From contig NZ_WBKM01000055.1 of NCBI RefSeq assembly GCF_015714725.1, positions 23,149 through 87,148 on the forward strand: DNA of 64,000 nucleotides, written 5' to 3'. A program made the translations under genes and the position numbers. Below, piece after piece: positions 1 to 7,265 of the stretch (its first letter is position 1; every line of letters begins with the position of its first letter). The notes below the pieces were generated by a model that was given only the letters and a program-made list of their open reading frames with translations, was not told where the DNA came from and searched no databases. The DNA comes from Nostoc sp. WHI. Its GTDB lineage: Bacteria > Cyanobacteriota > Cyanobacteriia > Cyanobacteriales > Nostocaceae.

Positions 1-1
1 C

Positions 2-1276
2 TATCTGTTGCAGGTAATCGAAGGCGCGATCGCCACGATCGCTCAACAAGGTAAAATCTTCATGGGTGATGTGCGCTCTTTGCCTCTGTTGGAAGCATTC
101 CATGCCGCCGTGCAGTTGTCCCAAGCCTCAGAAGACAAAACAACTGAGCAATGGCAACAGCAGGTAAATTCTAGTGTGGCTGCTGAAGAAGAATTACTGA
201 TTGATCCTGGTTTCTTTATCGCCCTCCAAACACGTTTTCCCCAAATTACTTGGGTAGAAATTCAGCCCAAGCGCGGTAACGCCCAAAACGAGTTAACGCA
301 ATTCCGCTATGATGTTACCCTGCATATAAATACTGATGTCCAAACACCTGTACTGAGCGATCGCGTAGCGTCTCCTTTAGGAGAAGCCGAAGTGACGGTA
401 GTTCCTTGGTTAAACTGGCAACTAGACGGGCTGTCATTAAAACAAATTGAAAATCAACTACTCACCCGACAGCCAGAAATTTTGGGAATTAGGGGTGTAC
501 CTAATAAACGGGTGCAGCCAGCACTACAGATTTGGCAATGGTGGGAAAATCCCCCAGCCGTCGAAACCGTGGGGCAACTACAGCAACTACTAGCACAACA
601 CTCCCCAGTTGGCATTAACCCCGAACAGTTTTACCAGTTGGGGCAGGAACTCGGCTACACAGTCCAACTCAGTTGGTGGGAAAGTAGTCAAGATGGTTCT
701 TATGATGTGGTTTTCTGCCGCAATCAAGCATACAAAGCCGCCTTCTGGGATAGTTCGTCCATTACTGCTAAACCCTGGACTGAGTACACCAATAATCCCC
801 TATATAGTAAGTTAGTTCAGAAATTAGTCCCGCAAGTGCGCTCTTTGATCCAACAGAAGCTACCTAACTATATGGTTCCCCAAGCTTTTGTTCTCCTTAA
901 AGCCATGCCCTTGACACCCAATGGCAAAGTTGATCGTCGCGCCCTACCTGCACCGGATACGGCTACGAGAAATCTTGCTACTGGCTTTGTTTCACCCCGC
1001 ACACCTCTGGAAGCTCAACTGGTGCAAATTTGGAGCGAAGTTTTAGGAACTGAACGCATTGGTGTTAAAGATAATTTCTTTGAACTAGGCGGACATTCCC
1101 TGTTAGCTACTCAAGTGGTGTCACGAATTAACTCAGCTTTGGGATTTGGTCTATCTGTGCAAAAGATGTTTGAGTTTCCCACAGTAGCCGGACTTGCATC
1201 TTACATGGAAGTAATGGATTGGGCAGCAGAAGGTTTAGCGGTTACAGAAGTCAGTGGCCAAATAGTGGAGTTTTGA
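2..1276 (+). CDS. NRPS C-terminal fragment: methyltransferase (N-MT type) - adenylation C-subdomain - PCP
   Basis: The reading frame is open from base 2, so the gene starts upstream of the window. The first ~255 residues match the C-terminal part of the methyltransferase domain that cyanobacterial NRPSs carry inside the A domain (motif GDVRSLPLLEAFHA near residue 25, then NELTQFRYDV). Next comes the C-terminal A subdomain with NYMVPQAFV and the A10 motif NGKVDRRALP, then a carrier domain with LGGHSLL, whose Ser (about residue 366) is the phosphopantetheine site. There is no TE or condensation domain after the PCP, so the peptide passes to the next protein, which starts 3 bp downstream. This is therefore an N-methylating elongation module. 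A stretch near residues 118-128 is encoded by a small dispersed repeat (357-386). Confidence 0.93.
   Translation, partial: YLLQVIEGAIATIAQQGKIFMGDVRSLPLLEAFHAAVQLSQASEDKTTEQWQQQVNSSVAAEEELLIDPGFFIALQTRFPQITWVEIQPKRGNAQNELTQFRYDVTLHINTDVQTPVLSDRVASPLGEAEVTVVPWLNWQLDGLSLKQIENQLLTRQPEILGIRGVPNKRVQPALQIWQWWENPPAVETVGQLQQLLAQHSPVGINPEQFYQLGQELGYTVQLSWWESSQDGSYDVVFCRNQAYKAAFWDSSSITAKPWTEYTNNPLYSKLVQKLVPQVRSLIQQKLPNYMVPQAFVLLKAMPLTPNGKVDRRALPAPDTATRNLATGFVSPRTPLEAQLVQIWSEVLGTERIGVKDNFFELGGHSLLATQVVSRINSALGFGLSVQKMFEFPTVAGLASYMEVMDWAAEGLAVTEVSGQIVEF
357..386 (+). repeat. small dispersed repeat (GCGTAGCGTCTC family) inside NRPS gene
   Basis: GCGATCGCGTAGCGTCTCC followed by TTTAGGAGAAG. The arms CTCC/GGAG can pair. 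The same core occurs at 6530-6555, 23891-23919 and, inverted, at 38014-38040. It adds residues reading SDRVASPLGEAE to the methyltransferase domain without breaking the frame. Confidence 0.6.
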
Positions 1277-1279
1277 GTA

Positions 1280-4200
1280 ATGACTAATAGCACCTTTGAA
1301 TTGCTTTGTCAACTAAGAAGTTTGAGTATTAACCTAGAGACAGATGGCGATCGCTTACGTTGTCATGCCCCTGATGGGGTGTTAACTCCAACCCTGCGCC
1401 AAGAAATAGCTGGGCGTAAAACTGAAATTATTTCCTTATTGCAAGAAGCCAAACAAGCTAAAGTCTCCGAGCAACTTGTCATTCAAGCCGTGCCACGGGA
1501 TTGTGAGTTACCGCTATCCTTTGCCCAACAGCGACTCTGGTTTATCCAGCAGCTTTCACCAGACAATGATTCTTACAATATGTTGGAGGCACTGCGGCTA
1601 CACGGTGCGCTCAATATAGCAGCACTAGAACAAAGCCTCAGTGAACTTGTCCGCCGCCATGAGATTTTAAGAACCACTTTTCCCACAGTAGAGGGGAAAC
1701 CTATCCAGCGAATTGCCCCGGACACAGCCTTAACTTTACGCATCCATGATTTGCAAGAGTTGTCCACCGAAGAGCAAACTGCCCAAATTCGTCAAATAGC
1801 GGAGTCTCTTGCGTCTACGCTCTTCGATTTGGCTGTTGGGCCTTTAGTACAATTCACCCTACTCCAACTAAGTCCCAAAGAGTATGTACTGCTGTTGAAG
1901 ATGCACCACATTATCTATGATGGTTGGTCTTTAAACATCTTCTTTGGTGAGTTATCTCAACTATACGCAGCCTTTATCCAAGGATTGCCCAACCCACTGC
2001 CCGAATTATCCATCCAGTATGCTGACTTTGCCTTTTGGCAGCGCCAGTGGTTAACCGGCGAAGTTCTAGAACGCCAACTTAATTACTGGCAAAAACAGTT
2101 AGCGGGTGTTCCTCCCGTACTAGAACTACCCACCGATAAACCGCGTCTCCCAATCCAGACTTTTCAGGGTGCAGCTAAGTCTTTTGTGCTAGATCGAGAA
2201 CTCACGCAACGCCTCCAGCAATTAAGCCAGGAGTCAGACGCAACGTTGTTTATGACCTTACTGGCAGCGTTTTTGGTGTTAATTTCTCGTTATAGTGGTC
2301 AACCAGATATTATTGTTGGTTCGCCTATCGCCAACCGTACAAGCCCTCAAATAGAGCAGTTAATGGGATTTTTTGCTAACACCCTAGCATTAAGGGGCAA
2401 TCTTTCTAACAATCCCAGCTTTGCTGAATTTTTGGCACAAGTGCGGCAAACAACCTTGTCAGCCTATGCTCACCAAGACCTACCTTTTGAAATGTTGGTA
2501 GAAAAGCTACAGCCTGAGCGGGATTTGAGCCGTAATCCTTTGGTACAGGTGATGTTTTCTCTGCAAAATGCGCCGCAGTCTTCTAAGAATTTGTCAGGAT
2601 TAAATATTCAGAATATGCCCTTACCAATTGATATTAGGGCTAGGTTTGACTTGGAAGTAAACTACTGGGAAGTTCCTGGAGGTTTAGAGGGCGTTTGGTG
2701 TTACAACACTGATTTATTTGAGGCGAATACAATTACTCGTCTAGCCCAACATTTTCAAACTTTACTCCAAGCAATTGTAACCAATCCACAAGCGCGAATT
2801 TCTGAATTACCCTTGTTGAGTCCAGCACAGCGTCATCAATTGTTGGTGGAGTGGAACGATACTCTAGTAGAGTATCCCTATGATAAATGTATCCATCAGT
2901 TGTTTGAGGAGCAGGTAGAGCGTAACCCTGATGCAGTGGCGGTGGTGTTTAAAGATGAACAACTCACCTACCATGAATTAAATTGTCGTGCGAACCAATT
3001 GGCACACTACTTGCGGTCTTTGGGTGTGGGAGCCGATGTACTGGTTGGGTTGTGTGTCGGGCGTTCTTTAGAAATGCTAGTGGCGCTACTGGGTATTCTC
3101 AAAGCAGGTGGGACTTATGTGCCGCTTGACCCTGAGTATCCCCAAGAGCGTTTACAATTTATGCTCGAAGATGCTCAACTTGGCGTGCTGCTGACCCAAA
3201 AGCAACTCTTTGATAAACTAAATGGGTATCAAGGGCAGCTTGTCTGTTTAGATGAAATCTGGTCACAAATTGACGAAAACAACCAATATAATCTGACTGG
3301 AGTCGTGAGTGCTACTCATTTAGCTAATGTGATTTACACGAGCGGTTCCACAGGTAAACCTAAAGGAGTAATGGTTAAGCACACCGGATTGGTGAACTTA
3401 GCTCAAGCTCAGATTCAAACTTTTGGTTTGCATTCAGATAGTCGCATTCTCCAGTTTGCCTTCCTGAGTTTTGACGCTTCTATCTCGGAAATCATCATGG
3501 CTTTAGGGTCAGGTGCAACCCTTTACTTAGGTACAAAAGACTCCTTAGCACCTGGTACACCTTTAATTGAGCGATTACGTAACTATGGCATCACTCATGT
3601 CACTCTACCACCATCAGTATTGGCAGTCCTGCCTGCTGAGGAATTGCCTGCGTTGCAAACAATCATTGTCGCCGGAGAAGCTTGTTCTGTTGAACTGATA
3701 AAACAATGGTCTGTTGGGAGAAACTTCTTTAACGCTTATGGGCCAACGGAAACTACCGTCTGTGCTGCGATCGCCAAATGCACTAAAGATGATGAGAAAA
3801 TATCTATCGGTCGCCCTATAGCCAACACACAAATCTACATCTTAGACTCATACTTACAACCAGTGCCGATTGGTGTACCAGGAGAACTGCACATTGCTGG
3901 AGTAGGATTAGCACGCGGCTATCTTAACCGCCCTGAGTTGACTAATGAGAAATTTGTCCCTAATCCTTTCCTAAGAAGCAGAGGGGCAGAGGTCTATGGC
4001 AGGAACCCCGTACACGGGACAGGTGGGCAGAGGGATAGAAGGGAAACAAAAGACCAATCCTCTAATTCCGAGCGGCTTTACAAAACAGGGGATTTAGCTC
4101 GTTATCTACCTGATGGCAACATTGAATACTTAGGGCGTATTGATAATCAAGTCAAAATTCGTGGCTTCCGCATTGAGTTGGGAGAAATTGAAACTGTACT

Positions 4201-5587
4201 GAGCCAACATAGCGAGGTGCAAGCATCTTGCGTCATTGTCCGCGAAGATACCCCTGGAGAGAAGCGGTTAGTCGCCTATGTAGTGCCGCAAAAACAGGGG
4301 ACACTCACAACAGGCGAACTACGAGAGTTCCTGGCTAATAAACTGCCTGGGTACATGATGCCAAATGCTTTTGTCATTCTAGAAATCCTACCACTAACTC
4401 CTAACGGTAAAATAGACCGCCGCGCCTTGAAAGCTCCTGCTAACACTAGTGAGAAGAATAGATTTATCGAAGCGCGTAATCAATTAGAGTTGAAGCTCGT
4501 ACAAATCTGGTCAAAAATTCTAAAAATTGACAAAATTGGGGTACAAGATAACTTTTTTGATTTGGGTGGTCATTCTCTGTTAGCACCCTACTTAATGACT
4601 CAAATTAAGCAGCAGATTGGTAAAGATATTCCTTTAACAGTCCTGTTTCAAAACCCCACAATTGAACAGTTAGCAACAATTATCCAAACAGAATCGGATG
4701 ACTCTTTGCCATCTTGTTTGGTAGCAATTAAACCAAATGGTTCAAACTTACCTTTCTTCTGTGTTCCAGGTGCAGGAGGTAGACCGTTTTACTTCTATCA
4801 CTTAGGACGTTATTTAGGAGACGATCAACCGTTATACGGTTTTGAAAATAATCTGTATCAGGAATTGGGTGAGATTACTCGTATTGAAGATATAGCGAGT
4901 CATTACATTGAAGCAATGCAAGCTGTTCAGCCACAAGGTCCATACTTTTTAGGAGGACATTCTTATGGGGGAAATTTGGCTTTTGAGATGGCTCAACAGT
5001 TGTGTCAAAAAGGATACAAAGTTGCTTTACTGGCAATATTTGATTCTTCAGCACCAACGTATAAAGATAAGCAAATACTTGTTGATTCTCTTAATTGGGA
5101 GCATTCGAGGTGGTTAGCTGAAGTAAGCCAAGGTCTGGAAATTTATTTAGAAAAGAATCTAGATGTTTCTTACGAAACCTTGCAATCTTTAACTGAGGAG
5201 GAGCAACTAAAATACGTTTTAAACTGTTTCAAAATTGCTAACATACTGCCTCCAAATGCTGAAACTATGCAACTGATAAATATCGTACAAGCTTATAGAA
5301 GCAGCTCTTTATGTCTGGTTGATTATGTACCAAAACATCTTTATCCGGGTAAAGTGACAATTCTCCGCGCCAACGAAGATATGACGGAAGACTCTAATAA
5401 TGAGTTTGCTGAAGTTTCACAGGATTTATCCTTGGGCTGGAGTGAGTTTTCTACTGAACCAGTGGAGAGCCATTTTGTATTAGGCAATCACGTTTCAATT
5501 ATGGCTGAACCCCATGTCCAGGTTTTAGCCCAACGGTTGAAAGCTTGCATCAAAGAAGCGCGGGAGGAAGTAGGGAGCGGGGAATAG
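1280..5587 (+). CDS. Terminal NRPS module: TubC-type docking - C - A (Phe/Tyr-like) - PCP - thioesterase
   Basis: 1435 residues. The N-terminal ~56 residues resemble the TubC_N docking domain. The condensation domain has an intact HHIIYDG motif (residues 209-215). The A domain has YTSGSTGKPKG, FDAS, NAYGPTETT and LYKTGD motifs. Aligning the pocket to GrsA gives the ten-letter code DASTIAAVCK, which differs from the GrsA Phe code DAWTIAAICK at two positions, so I infer an aromatic substrate (Phe or Tyr). The PCP Ser is residue 1099 (LGGHSLL). A type I thioesterase follows, with GHSYGG (Ser 1228) and a C-terminal GNHVS (His 1404), so this protein releases or cyclises the product. The gene lies 3 bp after the preceding module. 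Residues ~898-930, between A6 and the LYKTGD motif, are an unusual extra segment (see repeat at 3973-4070). Confidence 0.95.
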   Translation: MTNSTFELLCQLRSLSINLETDGDRLRCHAPDGVLTPTLRQEIAGRKTEIISLLQEAKQAKVSEQLVIQAVPRDCELPLSFAQQRLWFIQQLSPDNDSYNMLEALRLHGALNIAALEQSLSELVRRHEILRTTFPTVEGKPIQRIAPDTALTLRIHDLQELSTEEQTAQIRQIAESLASTLFDLAVGPLVQFTLLQLSPKEYVLLLKMHHIIYDGWSLNIFFGELSQLYAAFIQGLPNPLPELSIQYADFAFWQRQWLTGEVLERQLNYWQKQLAGVPPVLELPTDKPRLPIQTFQGAAKSFVLDRELTQRLQQLSQESDATLFMTLLAAFLVLISRYSGQPDIIVGSPIANRTSPQIEQLMGFFANTLALRGNLSNNPSFAEFLAQVRQTTLSAYAHQDLPFEMLVEKLQPERDLSRNPLVQVMFSLQNAPQSSKNLSGLNIQNMPLPIDIRARFDLEVNYWEVPGGLEGVWCYNTDLFEANTITRLAQHFQTLLQAIVTNPQARISELPLLSPAQRHQLLVEWNDTLVEYPYDKCIHQLFEEQVERNPDAVAVVFKDEQLTYHELNCRANQLAHYLRSLGVGADVLVGLCVGRSLEMLVALLGILKAGGTYVPLDPEYPQERLQFMLEDAQLGVLLTQKQLFDKLNGYQGQLVCLDEIWSQIDENNQYNLTGVVSATHLANVIYTSGSTGKPKGVMVKHTGLVNLAQAQIQTFGLHSDSRILQFAFLSFDASISEIIMALGSGATLYLGTKDSLAPGTPLIERLRNYGITHVTLPPSVLAVLPAEELPALQTIIVAGEACSVELIKQWSVGRNFFNAYGPTETTVCAAIAKCTKDDEKISIGRPIANTQIYILDSYLQPVPIGVPGELHIAGVGLARGYLNRPELTNEKFVPNPFLRSRGAEVYGRNPVHGTGGQRDRRETKDQSSNSERLYKTGDLARYLPDGNIEYLGRIDNQVKIRGFRIELGEIETVLSQHSEVQASCVIVREDTPGEKRLVAYVVPQKQGTLTTGELREFLANKLPGYMMPNAFVILEILPLTPNGKIDRRALKAPANTSEKNRFIEARNQLELKLVQIWSKILKIDKIGVQDNFFDLGGHSLLAPYLMTQIKQQIGKDIPLTVLFQNPTIEQLATIIQTESDDSLPSCLVAIKPNGSNLPFFCVPGAGGRPFYFYHLGRYLGDDQPLYGFENNLYQELGEITRIEDIASHYIEAMQAVQPQGPYFLGGHSYGGNLAFEMAQQLCQKGYKVALLAIFDSSAPTYKDKQILVDSLNWEHSRWLAEVSQGLEIYLEKNLDVSYETLQSLTEEEQLKYVLNCFKIANILPPNAETMQLINIVQAYRSSSLCLVDYVPKHLYPGKVTILRANEDMTEDSNNEFAEVSQDLSLGWSEFSTEPVESHFVLGNHVSIMAEPHVQVLAQRLKACIKEAREEVGSGE
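3973..4070 (+). repeat. In-frame low-complexity insertion in the A domain
   Basis: Homologous A domains normally go from NPF directly through a short Ser/Lys-rich stretch to ERLYKTGD. Here about 30 codons with purine-rich sequence (AAGCAGAGGGGCAGAGG, then GTGGGCAGAGGGATAGAAGG) intervene. They read as charged, low-complexity protein (SRGAEVYGRNPVHG and onward). The composition resembles the intergenic AGGGGCAGAGG-type repeats of Nostoc rather than coding DNA. The frame is kept. Confidence 0.6.
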
Positions 5588-5640
5588 AGAGAGACGAACT
5601 ATTAGCTGTTAACTAATGACCAATAACTAATAAGGTAACT

Positions 5641-6420
5641 GTGGATAAAAACGAATTTCTTACTGTATTTGACAATTTAATTCTTGATCCTTTGACTAGA
5701 GATTACTACGGTCAAGAAGAGTTTTTCAATGTAGGCTATTGGCGCTCAGATACTCAAAATCAGCAGGAAGCCAGTTTTAACTTAATGGAAAAGCTGTTAG
5801 AAGCTATTCCAGATAAGCAGGGAAATATTCTTGATGTTGGCTGTGGCTTAGGAGCAACTACCAGTTATCTACTCAAGTATTATTTGCCTGGTGATGTTGT
5901 AGGCATCAATATTTCCCCTAAACAAATAGCCAGAAGTGCAGTTAATGCACCAAACTGTAAAATCATTTGTATGGATGCTGTGCAGATGGAATTTAAGGAT
6001 GATACTTTTAATAACATCATCTGTGTGGAAGCAGCTTTCTACTTTAATACAAGGGAGAAGTTTATGAAAGAGGCTTGGCGTGTATTGAAGCCTGGAGGCA
6101 AGCTGATCCTCTCTGATCTTGTCTTTAACACTACAAAGTATTTCGGCGATCTCGTTGTTCCTCAAAATATTGTCCAAGATATTGAGGAGTATAAAGGTCT
6201 TTACCAACAGGCAGGATTCCAGCAGATAGAAGTTTTAGAAGCGACAGAGGAGTGCTGGAATACACACTCGCGAGATTTTAAATCTTGGATTGAAAAGGAA
6301 TTTCAAGTAGGAGAGATAGATGAAGAAACCTATAAGGTAAATGTGACTGCTATAGATGATTTCCTAAGTTCATCATCACTGAATTATTTATTAGTTTCAG
6401 CAAAGAAGCCTGTCAAGTAA
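5641..6420 (+). CDS. Class I SAM-dependent methyltransferase, NRPS-cluster tailoring type
   Basis: 259 residues starting at GTG, with AAGG a few bases upstream. SAM-binding motif I is ILDVGCGLGATT (residues 63-74); post-motif residues AVQMEFKDDTFN and WRVLKPGGKL are typical of the Methyltransf_11 fold. It sits 53 bp after the TE-containing NRPS, on the same strand, so a role in methylating the peptide product or a side chain is likely. An O-methyltransferase is plausible by analogy with free methyltransferases in other cyanobacterial peptide clusters, but the acceptor cannot be read from the sequence. The gene could also be an unrelated small-molecule methyltransferase. Confidence 0.85.
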   Translation: MDKNEFLTVFDNLILDPLTRDYYGQEEFFNVGYWRSDTQNQQEASFNLMEKLLEAIPDKQGNILDVGCGLGATTSYLLKYYLPGDVVGINISPKQIARSAVNAPNCKIICMDAVQMEFKDDTFNNIICVEAAFYFNTREKFMKEAWRVLKPGGKLILSDLVFNTTKYFGDLVVPQNIVQDIEEYKGLYQQAGFQQIEVLEATEECWNTHSRDFKSWIEKEFQVGEIDEETYKVNVTAIDDFLSSSSLNYLLVSAKKPVK

Positions 6421-6463
6421 TGTGATTTTTTTATCAAACAGAATTCAGGAGTCAGGAGCCAGA

Positions 6464-6564
6464 ATTCAGAATTGAATTCTGAATCGATTTAGCGGATGAA
6501 TAAGTGGGTTTAAGACCCCCGCTAAATCGTTCGCGCAGCGTCTCTGAAAGAGAAGATTTAGCGG
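6464..6564. repeat. Nested palindromes with embedded small dispersed repeat
   Basis: 6464-6484 is a perfect inverted repeat (ATTCAGAATT-G-AATTCTGAAT). 6485-6495 (CGATTTAGCGG) pairs with 6519-6529 (CCGCTAAATCG). The latter pairs again with GATTTAGCGG at 6555-6564, across a copy of the GCAGCGTCTC repeat (6530-6555). The insertion of one repeat into another is visible directly. No gene is seen in 6421-6944. Confidence 0.75.
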
Positions 6565-6944
6565 TGCAACAATTCAGTGGCGGGTCAGAATGCCCCTGCC
6601 TTCTCCCCTCTGCCTTCTTCAACCAGCATAAGTATTAGTTATATAGGACAAAGATCCTAGTCAAAAATAGGACACTTGTACGATGCATTGATCAAGGCGA
6701 TCGCTGTACAATCCATTACGCGAATGATTTAAGCAAAACTTTAGCGATGGTGTACCCGTTATGAATCGGTGGCGATCGCCAAAACTTTGCGATCAAAGCG
6801 CACAAGTGCAAAAGCTTATGCGCCAATACGGTTCAGTAGAAATGTTGCATTGCGTAAAGATGTTGTATCGCAATATCTCTACACAATGTATGGTTGAGAA
6901 TACTTACAAAGTAACTAAATCTGGGTAATCAATTAACAAACAAA

Positions 6945-7076
6945 ATGAACAAAATCTGCTCTGGCAATACTTTGTTGTTTAGTTCTGTTTTGGGTTGTAC
7001 ATTGCTTGCCACTCCTAATGTCGTTAGGGGTGACGACTTCTCCGTAGCAGAAACTAATGCTAATACATGCAAATAA
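6945..7076 (+). pseudogene. Orphan signal peptide, probable remnant of an outer-membrane porin gene
   Basis: A 43-codon ORF begins MNKICSGNTLLFSS and continues with a hydrophobic core and LATPNVV. This is the style of N-terminal signal sequence found on cyanobacterial SLH/OprB-type porins. It ends at TAA shortly after the expected cleavage region, and nothing resembling an SLH domain or porin barrel follows before 7266. I read it as the 5' stub of a lost gene. A genuine small secreted peptide cannot be excluded. Confidence 0.45.
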
Positions 7077-7265
7077 TAATGAGTCTCTTTGCAAATAATG
7101 TGAGCCGAAGTTTAATCTTATTTGTAATTAATTTGAGCCAACAATTTTCTTGTTTGCAAGCCGGAGCGTTTATGTTTGCGAGCCGCGACAATTAGGCGTA
7201 ATTATACATAAGCAGCAATATTAGTTTTTTGTCATAGGTTTTATCTTAATAAGTGGAGAGCAAAA

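Noticed and set aside
1801..1826. Another small repeat in the condensation domain (GGAGTCTCTTGCGTCTACGCTC)
   Set aside because: Only partly similar to the GCGTCTC family and the protein region aligns without a clear insertion.
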